Position numbers and translations under genes: made by a program
Shown: piece by piece, positions 9,932 to 18,873 of the stretch
How positions within the stretch are numbered: position 1 is the first letter of the stretch
Layout of the letters: each line of letters starts with the position of its first letter
Assembly: GCA_009602725.1 (NCBI GenBank)
Contig: WELB01000179.1
Span: forward strand, 1-33,212
DNA length: 33,212 nt
Direction of reading: 5' to 3'
Origin: Spirogloea muscicola
Taxonomy: Eukaryota; Streptophyta; Zygnematophyceae; Spirogloeales; Spirogloeaceae
The notes under the pieces: generated by a model
Told to the model about the DNA's origin: nothing
Seen by the model: the letters and a program-made list of their open reading frames with translations, nothing else
The model's database searches: none

Positions 9932-10697
9932 TGTGACGTCCTGTCCCTTAGCACACATTTAGGGTCAGAACGTCCTGGTTTGAAGTCGCACATAGGGTGT
10001 TTAAAGACATACAATGAGAACGCCTCATACAAGTTAACGCCAACGCACATACGCACAGAGCGTAGCAGAAGTCTTACCCTGAGGCTCGCCCATGGGGCGG
10101 CGACTCAACCAAAGATCAGTAGCTGTCCCACATGGGGCGCAACTATGCTCACATAGAGCCGGCGGGGCCTGCAGCGACGAGCTGCCGCAACTTGCTGACA
10201 GCAGGCGGCTGCGACAACAGGCAGCAGCGGGGCTGGCTAGGCAGCAGCAGCGATGTGTCGCTCTCGGCGTTGGTCGGACTCCGCAGTCTGGCCTCGGCCC
10301 ACTATTGTAGCATCTCTCCTGCTACCCCCTCCCCGAGGGTGAAACGAGTGTAGCGCCCAAGGTCCTCTCCCGGGGGGGGGGGCCTGACCAATGGTTGTAC
10401 GATTCCAGGGGACTGCCGCGTGCCGCGCGTGGCGCGTGCTGCGCGAGGCGCGGGCCTGACGAATGGGAGTGCGAGTCGCGTGGCGCGTGCTGCGCGTGGC
10501 GCGGCCCGCACGTGGCGCGTGCAGCAAGTGCCGCGGGGCGCGTTGCCACGCTTGCCGCACGTGGCGCGTGCCGCGCGTGCCCAGGGCCTCAGCCCGTAGA
10601 GCAGCGAAGTTACCGTTTGGGCTCCCAAACGGTAGATAAAATACGATTATGTAAGGCTACGGCACCGTTGGTACGGCCAAAGGAGGGGGACGTTACA
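9932..10697 (-). repeat. Solo LTR, element-A family, with GC-rich insertion
   Basis: Starts TGTGACGTCC and ends GGACGTTACA, and carries the full set of family blocks: GTCAGAACGTCCTGG, the AGTCTTACCCTGAGGC block and a U3-side stem. The flanks are TGCAG (9927-9931) and TCCAG (10698-10702), a 5-bp target duplication with one mismatch. No internal region is attached, so it is a solo LTR left by LTR-LTR recombination. It carries an extra GC-rich tandem tract at 10412-10590. Confidence 0.8.
10412..10590. repeat. CGCG-rich minisatellite inside LTR
   Basis: Degenerate tandem units around TGGCGCGTGCTGCGCG, repeated roughly ten times with variants (GCCGCGCG, GGCGCGGG). Other LTR copies have only ACGCTGCC(A/G)(C/T)GCG at this place, so the tract is an expansion specific to this copy. 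Extreme CpG density is retained. Confidence 0.75.
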
Positions 10698-11034
10698 TCC
10701 AGAATCTGGAGCCGGCCCACTCTGTATGCAACATGCCACGCCGAGGCCTTCAGCGTCATCCATGTCCATTGTAAGCCATCATAGCCTCAAGAGAGGCCAT
10801 AAGTGAGGGGCCATCAAGAGGGACGTTGGGCCTTCCTTTGAGGTAGATTCAGAAGCCCTATCAAATCTGCTTCTGCACCTCTTTTTCAAAGTGGCGGCGG
10901 GCGGCTACTCCAGCAACTGAGGCAGCGGCCACGGCACTACTGTGTCATGAATCGGTGGAGAGTGGCAAGACGGTCCAGTCTCCGACGCTACCGGAGGCAA
11001 GCTTCTGCTGAACCTCGACTTTCACTTTCGTGCA
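10698..11034. other. Unassigned, no gene seen
   Basis: Between the solo LTR and a LINE family-2 fragment. No open frame or repeat that I can assign. Confidence 0.4.
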
Positions 11035-11525
11035 TTTGAAACAAATGAAGGCCAAAATGGCCAAGTTCAAAGGCAAGCACATATAATGGCGTACATCACT
11101 CACAGCCGATTGACCCGCTCATTGATCACGGTTACACGTAGAGGTCGTTAATTGATGCCTGGACACCAGATGACAGATTCAATGCCCATTTGCCACCAGC
11201 TGGAGCTCGCCCAGCTTTCTGGAGCTCGCCCAGCTTTCTGGTGCAAAGCATGAGCCTGAGCACGCTGCAAACAGGCCGACACTCGTCGTCGCAAGAACGA
11301 CAGATATGTAGCTGGCAAGCCCTCTCAGCCGGAAGCACATCTATACCTCGTGCATAGCCTAGATCGGCAATGTCCTGAAGGATATGAAACCGAGGACCTA
11401 AACAGCAAAAGACATTTACTGCAGCTGGCAGGAGCTGATCGCACTGGGGAAAATGATTAGAATAATGCTGCAGCATTTTGAAGTCTGCACTGCCTACTGC
11501 GTGGTCACTGCGTGGCCAGCGATGT
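11035..11525 (-). pseudogene. LINE family 2, C-terminal fragment
   Basis: Homologous along its length to 30355-30830 (minus) and 27045-27290 (plus). Translated fragments in order are LLPAAVNVFCCLGPRFHIL, ADLGYARGIDVLPAE, then a cysteine-containing stretch, and QASINDLYV near the end of the coding part. This corresponds to the family-1 tail AVDVHGALG...SDLMLLTRGY, so it is a related LINE family. The 3' flank contains a GGCCATTTTGGCC palindrome (rendered GGCCATTTGGCC in the other copies). A 19-bp piece, AGCTCGCCCAGCTTTCTGG, is tandemly doubled at 11200-11242. Confidence 0.7.
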
Positions 11526-11627
11526 GCGCCAATGCTGGACCTTTATAAAGCCTCCGTAACACAACATCGACCAAGGCCCGTGGTCCGCCACCAGGTTGCA
11601 CACCCACATTGCCAACGGTGCGGCGAT

Positions 11628-12320
11628 GAAGACGTCCCTGGGCATCCGTGGTGCGAGGCGTGACATTGTCACTTCCAGCGACCGTACTAAGCGGCGTCGC
11701 GCATCAAAGCTGTAACGAACGTTTGGTTAAGCCACACGGCTCTGTGTTATCACATGACCGACTATTTGGGCCAAGTGGCCCGCCAGGTGGCGGGCTGGCT
11801 GGCCGGCGGGCAAGTGGCCCGCCCAGAGGCGGGCCCCGCCGCCCGTCCCAATATACCCTTCGCCAGGATCAACCCGTTCAAGGGAGGATCTTTGCCTGCC
11901 GCAAGGCAGGCCATGGGGCAACCCGTTAACATCACTGGAGGGGGGGGGTGGCACGGGGAAGCACGAGGAGCCTTGGAGATGAGGCTCGACAGGAGTTCGA
12001 GCCCGGGAAGCCCAGGAGCAGCCTTGCCGCTGCTCGCCGCCGCAGCCGCCGACGCACTCTGCTGCGGGGGTTGCTGCGCCGGCCTGCGCCCAGGAGGTAG
12101 AGTCGCCGCCGGACGGCGGCGCCACAGGGCCTGTCTTCCGCTGCGCCGATGCGCTACTGCTTTCATGTGTAGTGGGTTGGTCCCAAAACCCCTTACAGCC
12201 GAACTCAATAAGGTCTCCTCTCCCTAATTGTGTGTGTAGGGCGAGGTTCTCTACAAAAGCCGCCAGGGCATCACTTCAGGTCCAGTGGGGCAGCAGTGCG
12301 TCTCAATATGGGCCTGAAAT
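11628..12320 (-). pseudogene. LINE family 1 fragment, split by a solo LTR
   Basis: 11628-11710 matches 27904-27990 (GGCATCCGTGGTG...GGCGTCGCGCATCAA), and 12256-12320 continues with CCGCCAGGGCATC..., matching 27992 onward with a small deletion. These encode the region between the CCHC finger and the endonuclease motif of the LINE. The solo LTR at 11711-12255 separates the halves. Confidence 0.7.
11711..12255 (+). mobile_element. Solo LTR of the element-B family
   Basis: Plus-oriented LTR, 545 bp, beginning TGTAACGAACG and ending GTTCTCTACA. It is the reverse complement of the element-B LTR (540 bp), with matching GGTTAAGCCAC, CATGACCGACTA, GGATC..., GCCGCCGG and CCTGTCTTCCGCTGCGC blocks. It is flanked by a perfect AAAGC target duplication (11706-11710 and 12256-12260) and has no internal sequence. 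It landed inside a LINE fragment. Confidence 0.9.
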
Positions 12321-12324
12321 GGAG

Positions 12325-13179
12325 AGCAGCCTGTCCCAAGTCAAGAAGCTCGTCCAAGTGAAGGTAGTGGCTGGGAGAGGCCAGCCAAAACATACTGGAA
12401 TCTCCATCCCAGGCCACTATCGGGAATTAGGCCTCATGGCTCTTGTTGTGTTATAAACTTTGGCCCCGCTTAGTGCCCGGCTCCGTGACTTTGCCCTTAA
12501 GACTTCGAAGGTCGTATTTTGGCTTAGCGATCCGCATTTTGTGATTCACAAGGGATGTCTCAAGCCCTTGCCGGCGCGCTCATTGAGACACGCGTCAATG
12601 GCAGGGTTGCCTAGGAGCTGGAAGGTCACAGCGCTAGTTGTGAGACTGGGCATGCTGCCCAGAGCGATCAAGGTCACCAAAAAAAGCCTGGACATAACGG
12701 ATAATAGCTATTTAGATGTAAGGCAATAGCTGTGAGTGGCCAGCCAAACAATTGAAAGGCGATTGGACAAAATGGAACACGAGCACTGATGTCAGGGCGG
12801 CACGAGGCTAACGTCATCTTTTATGAATTAAATTCGAATAATTGCCGGCAAGTATCTGAACACATTGTTACCTATACTGAAACGCTAGACGGTCACAGCT
12901 CGTAAAGTGGTACTTCCTCCTAGGTGTTATTGTCCTCAGAACTCAAAACAACGGTAAAAATGAGCAATGGTCACTGCAGGGGCAAGGGTCCAGAGGTCCG
13001 AGGTTGGGTGAAGAACTCACCCCCTTTCCCCTCTCGGGTTCCCCCTATATAGCCCGACGGACTGCGAGCCCGGCCATACGGGCCTGGGCGGTATCATTGG
13101 CACCCAGTCTCTCGTTGACAAGCCCTCCACAATCTGTCGACGGCTATCAACGGGCTACCACCGACACTCTTCCCACACA
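12325..13179. other. Mostly unassigned, two LINE-type stem-loops
   Basis: Holds two minus-oriented LINE-tail-like stretches: GGCTGGGAGAGGCCAGCC at 12370-12387 and GTGGCCAGCCAAACAATTG near 12735-12755. A 90-codon open frame at 12460-12729 has no recognisable motif. CCCCTATATAGCCCG at about 13031-13045 looks like a TATA element, but no gene follows on the plus strand, since element B interrupts 140 bp downstream. Confidence 0.45.
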
Positions 13180-13184
13180 TCGGC
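13180..13184. repeat. Target-site duplication of element B, left copy
   Basis: TCGGC directly left of the 3' LTR. The identical TCGGC lies at 21437-21441, directly right of the 5' LTR. Five bases is the normal Ty3/gypsy duplication length. Confidence 0.88.
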
Positions 13185-13724
13185 TGTAGGGAATCTCGCC
13201 CTGAACGCGCAATTAGAGAGGAGAGAGTCCTTATTGTATTCGAGCATAGGGGGTTTAGGAGCCAACCCACTACACCAGGAAGCACTAGCGCATAGCGCAG
13301 CGGAAGACAGGCCCTGTGGCGCCGCCTTGACGGCGACTCCACCTCCTGGGCGCAGGCCGGCGCAGCAGGCCCCGCAGCGCAGTGCGGCGGCGGCTGCGGC
13401 GGCGAGCAGCGGCAAGGCTGCTCCGAGGCTTCCCGGGCTCGAACTGATTTGAGCCTCAGCCCCCTGAGGCTCCTTAGTGCTCCCCCGTGCCACCCCCCCT
13501 CCAGGGGTGTGTGCAGGTTCGCCCCAAGGCCCGCCTTGCGGCAGGCCCAAAGATCCTCCCTTGAAAGGGCGGATCCTGGCAAGGGGGTACTTCGGGACGG
13601 GCGGGACCCGCCCCCGGGCGGGCCACTTGCCCGGCCAGCCAGGTGGCATGTCACCTGGCCGAAGTAGTCGGTCATGTAATGCCAACAGAGCCATGTGGCT
13701 TAACCAGACGGCTGTTTCATTACA
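13185..13724 (-). repeat. 3' LTR of element B (540 bp)
   Basis: In element orientation it starts TGTAATGAAACAGCC and ends GGGCGAGATTCCCTACA. It contains several strong inverted repeats, such as GCCGTCAAGGCGGC, GGATCC...GGATC and a CCTGG/CCAGG pair. It matches the 5' LTR and the solo LTR at 11711-12255. Confidence 0.93.
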
Positions 13725-13735
13725 TACCTCCCCAC
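13725..13735 (-). other. Polypurine tract of element B
   Basis: Element-strand GTGGGGAGGTA directly upstream of the 3' LTR. Identical to the tract in element A at 741-751. Confidence 0.85.
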
Positions 13736-13777
13736 TCTGGTGTTCACGTCCTCGGGAACCTCGAGAGAACAACCGTT

Positions 13778-14332
13778 TTACACCCGACGGTTGCTGCCTC
13801 GACCAACCCTAGGAGCATTACCAACCTTGGCAAGGTATTCCCTGAGAGCATCCGGACAATTTGCTAAATTGGCCGCAGGCTCCCACGTGTTGTGCTCAGG
13901 CCCATACCCGAGCCACTTCACCAGATACTCACGGGTATAACGCCCTCGAGGCTTGTCCCTATGAGACAAGATCTCTTCCACCTCAAACTCAAGATCATCC
14001 TCGATCAGTAGTGGAGGTGGGGGCGGTTGGACACGACCATCCGAAAGGAAGGCCCTCAGCTGAGACACATGGAAGACGTTATGGACCTTCCAATGCACCG
14101 GTGTCTTCAGCTCGTAGGACACCTTGCCCACGAGGCGTACTTCTGCAAATGGTCCAACCCACTTGGGCAGCAACTTGCGCGTACCCACAGCCCGCAAGGA
14201 TAAGTGCGTTGTGCTAAGCAGCACGTGTGCACCAACATCGAAGGAGACGTCCTTCCGATGTTTGTCAGCATAAGCCTTCTGGCGACTTTGAGCAATTCCC
14301 AAGAATTGCCGAGCTCGTCTCTGAGCCTCCAA
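13778..14332 (-). pseudogene. Integrase C-terminal domain plus chromodomain
   Basis: The last pol segment, open for 184 codons to its stop. Residues 28-90 hold the GPY/F-type integrase C-terminus (KDVSFDVGAHVLLST, then WVGPFAEVRLVGKVSYEL and VFHVSQLR). Residues 116-170 form a chromodomain: FEVEEILSHR, EYLVKWLGYGPEHNTWEP, then NLANCPDALREYL. Compared with HP1, the three aromatic cage positions are filled by F116, W140 and Y143, so binding of methylated histone H3 remains plausible. Chromodomains steer chromovirus integration towards heterochromatin (family knowledge). This is the least damaged part of pol, although a frameshift separates it from the integrase core upstream. Confidence 0.9.
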
Positions 14333-15232
14333 GAGAGTCCTGGTGAAGGCTACCGCGGCGGGAACCCGTTCCGGCCTCCCACCTGAAGTGGAGCTCGGGG
14401 ATGCTGACCATAGTTGAGGAAGAAAGGAATCTCCTTGGTGGACGCATGATAGGCATTGTTCACAGCATATTCAGCCGGAGCCAAATAGTCGTCCCAGTCA
14501 GTCTGGCTGGAATGACGAAGTGCCTCAACATGTCCTCGAGAACTCGATTCTTTCGCTCAGTTTGGCCATCAGTTTGGGGATGAAAGGCTGTGGACATGGC
14601 TTGTTTCGTGCCAAGAATCTTGCAAACTTCCTTCCTTCCAGAAGTGACCTGTAAAGCTAGGATCGCGGTCCGAGACCAACCTCTCAGGTACTCCATGCAA
14701 TTTCCACACCTTATGCACAAAGATGCCAGCGGAATCCTTCACAGAACCCGCGTAGTTGTGGGATCAAAATGCACCATTGTACTCAAGCGATCCCAAAGAC
14801 GACAATGGCATCATAGCCGTTCCGCCTCTTAGGCAATTGTGTGATGAAATCCACACTGACATCAGACCTATTCCGCTCCGGAATCTGCAAGGGCTGAAGT
14901 AATCCGGCAGGCTTGCCAGAAATTGCTTTACTACGCTGGCAGGTGGCACAACTGACCACAAAAGCGCGCACCTGGGCTGAAAAGCCCTGCCACCAAAAGA
15001 GGCGGCGCACAGCCTTTTGGGTGTTGCCCACTCCCAGATGACCACTGTAAGGCGGATCATGCAGCTCCTGCATGATGTCAGTGCGCAAGGCATTGCAGTC
15101 CGGGACCACAATAGCGTCACTTTGCCACCAAAAGCCTTTGTCATCAATGAGGGTGCTCACGTTGGCGGCCGCAGCAAACCACGGGTCGGTGCCATACCCT
15201 TGACGGATACGGACATAGAGCTCAGAGAGGTC
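14333..15232 (-). pseudogene. Integrase zinc finger and catalytic core (frameshifted)
   Basis: The N-terminal HHCC finger appears as HDPPYSGHLG and SCATCQ in an H-X6-H-X29-C-X2-C layout, around 14940-15065. The first catalytic aspartate is in DVSVDFITQLP (near 14850). The sequence then changes frame before the second aspartate region. The catalytic glutamate lies in [13 protein letters not shown] near 14558, the hallmark Ty3 integrase motif. At least two frame changes separate the finger, the core and the C-terminal domain, so no continuous integrase can be made. It would have inserted the cDNA into chromatin with the chromodomain as guide. Confidence 0.88.
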
Positions 15233-15835
15233 TTCCGTGGGTAGCTCAGAAGCTTGACGAGTTGGACGCAATCCAGCAGCCCGCACTCCAGAAGCATTCA
15301 AGGTGGCCAACGCAGCAGCGCCGCTAATGTTGCGACTCACAGGGTCCGCAACATTAAGAGGTCCAGGGCGATAAACCCACGGGAAGTCGAATTGTGCAAT
15401 GCACTCCGACCATCGAGCTTGACGCCTAGTCAAATGCTGCTGTGTGTGGAAATATGTCAACGGGCAATGATCCGTGACAACCTTAAATGCCACACCTTCC
15501 AGGTAGCAACGCCAGACACGTAAGGCGTGCACCACAGCCAGCAATTCTGCTCGCCCGTAGTGTAATTTCGCTCTGCAGGTATCAGCAGGCGACTCTCAAA
15601 CGCTAACGGGTGACCCTCTTGCAAGAGCACGGCACCAATGCCGGTCAAAGAGGCATTGCAGACAAGCTCATACGGCACAACTTCACGAGGAAAGACCAGC
15701 ACAGGCGGGGACGTTAGCGCCTGCTGGATTCCCTCAAATGCACCCTGGCATTCGGACGACCATTACCAAGGTACGTCCTTACGAGTCAAATTCGTCAGAG
15801 GAAGTGCCAAGTTCTCATAGCCTTGAAGGAACTTC
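15233..15835 (-). pseudogene. RNase H domain and connection
   Basis: The connection segment and RNase H read LVFPREVVPYELVCNAS, QEGHPLAFESRLL and PAERNYTTGEQ. A frameshift follows within GEQ near 15540, after which the other frame continues with LAVVHALRVWRCYLEG and VVTDHCPLTYF, then WSECIAQFDFPWVYRPG. The order and residues are those of Ty3/gypsy RNase H, which removes the RNA strand during reverse transcription. The same domain is preserved at 6288-6480 in the plus-strand relic. Confidence 0.88.
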
Positions 15836-16136
15836 CGAAAGTAGTTTGCAAAGCCCAAAAAGGAGCGCAATGCAGGGACCGGCTTTGGCACAGGCCAATC
15901 CCTTACGACCGAAGTCTTTTTGGGACCAAACGTATTCCGTCCTTGCCCACGACATGCCCGAGGTATGTCAATTCGGGCTGGTTAAATGCGCACTTGGACC
16001 GCTTTGCGTACAAGTGGTTGTCACTCAGCAGCTGCAGCACTTGGCGCAGGTGCGTCGCGTGATCCTCAGGTGTTTTGCTGAACACGAGGATATCGTCCAA
16101 GTAAACCAGCACAAAATGGTAGATGTCCTGCCCGGG
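15836..16136 (-). pseudogene. RT, C-terminal half with YLDD motif
   Basis: Begins GQDIYHFVLVYLDDILVFSK, with the two catalytic aspartates at 16092-16097, followed by HATHLRQVLQLL, NHLYAKRSKCAFNQPELTYL and GHVVGKDGIRLVPK. This is RT motif C and the thumb. Its N-terminal half is separated by an insertion of about 640 bp (16137-16774). Confidence 0.9.
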
Positions 16137-16774
16137 CGCAGCGTCGTCGTAGCGTCGGCTAGAGGGCGAGCAGGGCTAACCCTGGTCGGATATCTCAGGT
16201 AGGAAGGTGGTATAGGGAACCTCAGCGGGGGTAACTTATGGGGTGACTCGCTGGGTAGGGTGCAACCCGGGTGGGTTGGAGAGCCCCGGGGCGCCGTGTG
16301 CTAAGTCCCTGTATTTACTGCCTTGACCCCCCCTCGCGGGGTGGGATCTTAAGAGATCGGAGGGCGGAGAGAGGCCATCTCTCCGCCAGTTCCTCGGTGG
16401 AGAAAGACCCTAGCGCCGCCGCCGCCGCAGCCGCCGTCAGGGGTTTGCAAGGGCTTGGCAGCCGCGCAGGGTAGGCACTCCAGGCCTGGTTGGCCAGAGG
16501 GCCGAAGCGGGAGAGATCCCCCGGCGGGGGTGACCACGCAGCGGCGCAGGGGGCGCACGCGAGAGAGAGGGTGGCGAGGAGAGAGCTGAGATCCGTCTTG
16601 TGACTCGTTCGGGTGTGGTGACTCTTCTGCCACATCCTATGCATGCCTGTTGACCTGGTAGTGAGGCCATGTAGGGCAGGCTGCTGCTAGTCAGGCAGAG
16701 TCCTGGTCTGTAGGTGGAGCTTCAGGTGTGGCACTTCGACGCGGATAGGGCGCTATACGGGCAGGCACGACATA
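16137..16774. mobile_element. Insertion of about 640 bp inside the RT gene
   Basis: RT motif B (FGLTNAPATFQAVMSRVFGP) ends at about 16776 and motif C resumes at about 16136, but in other Ty3 elements only a few residues separate them. The intervening DNA has no coding match. It is GC-rich with inverted repeats, for example CCCCCCTCGCGGGGTGGG near 16325, plus a GCCGCCGCC run and GTAAATACAGG on the minus strand as a TATA-like site. It could be a solo LTR of another family or a non-autonomous element. GAGCAGGG occurs near both edges (16168-16175, 16775-16782), but I could not confirm it as a target duplication. Confidence 0.6.
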
Positions 16775-17330
16775 GAGCAGGGGGCCAAAGACCCGCGACA
16801 TCACCGCCTGGAAAGTCGCTGGTGCATTGGTTAAACCAAAGCTCAGCACTTTGAACTGAAAATGTCCAAGCGGCGTCCGAAACGCTGACTTCGGAACATC
16901 TGCAGGCGTTTAATGAGACCCACTTGCCAGGTCCAGGGAGCTAAACACTGTAGCCCCTGCGAGCCAATCGAACAGATCATCTATTCGAGGCAATGGATAT
17001 CGGTTTTTGATTGTAAGCTCATTCAAAGCCCGATAATCGATGCACATCCATAGAGTGCCATCCTTCTTTTTGACAAAGAGAATGGGTTCTCCGTATGGCG
17101 ACTGAGAGGGCTCAATGTAGCCCTTCGCCAGCATGTCCTCGACCTGGGATTGCATCTCTCGAAATTCGAGAGGGCTGAGCCGGTACATGGGACGGTAAGG
17201 CGGTTGAGCGCCTGGCTCCAGTGGATTGCATGAGCCACACCTCGGTGAGGAGGTAGACCGTCCGGAAGAGAGTCGGGAAACACGTCCGCAAACTCATCCA
17301 GCAGCTTATCAAGGACCCCGCCATGTGAAT
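16775..17330 (-). pseudogene. RT, N-terminal half
   Basis: Starts with [20 protein letters not shown], the usual lead-in to Ty3 RT. After a frame change it continues with [72 protein letters not shown] and [11 protein letters not shown], where the D in SLDL is the motif-A catalytic aspartate. Another frame change leads into FKVLSFGLTNAPATFQAVM (motif B). The domain is well conserved but not translatable as one frame. Confidence 0.9.
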
Positions 17331-18230
17331 CCGCAGCATTCACACACAAGTCAGGCTGGGACTCGTCATCATTGAACGCCACCATCACAAGAAATGCCAT
17401 CTGGGCAGTGTTCTTGTAAATTAGTCGCTTCATCTGCATGGCGGACAGCAGAATGGAAGCCCCTGCCGCCAGCGGCGGTGCACAAGGAAGCTGCTTGCTT
17501 AGGACAAGGCGGCGTGCGCCACGTTGTACCGTGCAAGTTCGGCGTTCATAGTCAAGGCATGCTGATGTGGCACGAAGCCAGTCATCTCCCAATATGACAT
17601 CAAAGGCGACGGACAACGCAATTGCGTAGCAAAGCACCTCGGCTTTATATTGCTGAATGCGAATTGGAATTGAGCACAAACCCAGCACATTGGTGGGATG
17701 GCCCTCGGCCAAATGTCACTCTAGATAGACCGTCTGCTTGCAAATGCAAGCCAGCGGAGCACACCAAATCCCTACTCACGAAGGACACTGAGGTCCCTGA
17801 GTCTACGAGGAACCTAGCTGGTGCCGCAGCAACCAGCCCCTCAAACAGCATAGTATGTCCACCATGGACGCTGCCCAGGAATGGGGTGCGAGCAATGTAG
17901 ACCCTAACCGCAGTCGGGTAAGGCCTATGCTCATAAGCATCGACGCTACGCCTGAGGAGCGTGTGACCTGCCTCGTGCGAGCACAGCAGGTCCAGCCCCA
18001 GCGGAGCTCGACTAGGTGCGCCGCGCTTCTGCGGCACAATGAAGAACAGCATTTCTTCAGCCTCATGGCACTCAGGCCAGCTCAAATAAACATCAGCAGC
18101 CAATTGCAATTCATTGTGGGCAACCCACACAAATAGAGGCCCTCCGGCCTCCAGGCCGTGCAATAAAGCAGATATGGAGCGCACAACCGGCACGGTTGGC
18201 GGGCAAGCAATGCCAGCAAGATCAAACAGC
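17331..18230 (-). pseudogene. Retroviral-type aspartic protease region
   Basis: The 182-codon open frame ending at 17645 contains ARFLVDSGTSVSFVSRDLV, whose DSG triad (D at about 17803) is the aspartic protease active site. The C-terminal protease segment follows in another frame as AFDVILGDDWLRATSACLDY, the flap/ILG motif. The frame differs from that of gag by +1 at the gag stop (18231-18233), and the pol frame is open through the junction (ELFDLAGIACPP). This could be a programmed shift or simple decay. Given the other frameshifts, decay is more likely. The enzyme would process the Gag-Pol polyprotein. Confidence 0.85.
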
Positions 18231-18873
18231 TCAAAGTGCGTCTGGCTGGATGATGTGGCTCTCAGAGGCCAGGGTCAGGCACTCACGCTTCCCCTTGAAG
18301 CCGCCCTTGTCCCGGCCCATTGGGCGCTGTGGACGTGGCCCCGCAGATGCCGCCGTGCCGTCCCTGGACATGTGGCTCAGCTCCCCGCACTTGAAGCATC
18401 CAGCTCCCTCCACTTGCGGCTTGGGAAAACCGCCTTGTGGACGCGCGTTCGAACCTTGGCGTGGTTGGAACCGCTTGTTGCGTCGGTCTGCATCAGGACC
18501 GCCTGCCTGCAGCAGGGGCCGCTTGCTCGGACCTGCAAGGTTGACCGTGCCGAGCACCTTGCGGGCGTGCTCCACCATCACTGTGAAGTCGGTGAGCTGC
18601 TTCGCCGTCGCGGAATCCACCGCGACGGCGTCGCGACAACGCTTAGGCAGTCCAGCCTTAAAGCGTTGGCATTGCTCAATAGGCCGCATGGGCTCGGTGT
18701 GGAGCTTGGAGAGCAGAAGCCGGAAGGTCTGCAGATAAGCCTCAAAGGCCTCCTTGCCTTCACCCTCCATGTGGAGACCATCGAGGTCGTCACGGGCACG
18801 CAGCTCCTCGTGAGGGTCCCCATATGTGGACAAGAGAGATTTGCAGAAGAACTCCCATCGGTTGTACTCTACG
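18231..18873 (-). pseudogene. gag, C-terminal part with defective zinc knuckle
   Basis: Reads EYNRWEFFCKSLLSTYGDP, MEGEGKEAFEAYLQTFRLLL, RFKAGLPKRCRDAVAVDSA, QLTDFTVMVEHARKVLG: a typical Ty3 retrotransposon gag core. A basic stretch (RRNKRFQPRQGSNARPQGG) follows, then the zinc knuckle CFKCGELSHMSRDG at 18357-18398. The final cysteine of CX2CX4HX4C is glycine (GGC), which should weaken zinc and RNA binding. The frame stops at 18231. The upstream part of gag is displaced by the inverted copy at 18874-19376. Confidence 0.87.
18842..18870 (-). repeat. 29-bp direct repeat, copy 1
   Basis: The same 29 bases occur at 19371-19399 in the same orientation and encode EYNRWEFFC of gag. The two copies bracket the inverted gag duplication, and only one copy is expected in an undamaged gag. 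Confidence 0.9.

Noticed and set aside
13031-13045. TATA box of a host gene
   Set aside because: No coding sequence follows, and element B begins within 150 bp. A chance match is likely.
16168-16782. GAGCAGGG pair as an 8-bp target duplication of a hAT-like transposon in RT
   Set aside because: Removing the insert at these points leaves a stop and a wrong frame before YLDD, and no terminal inverted repeat is visible.
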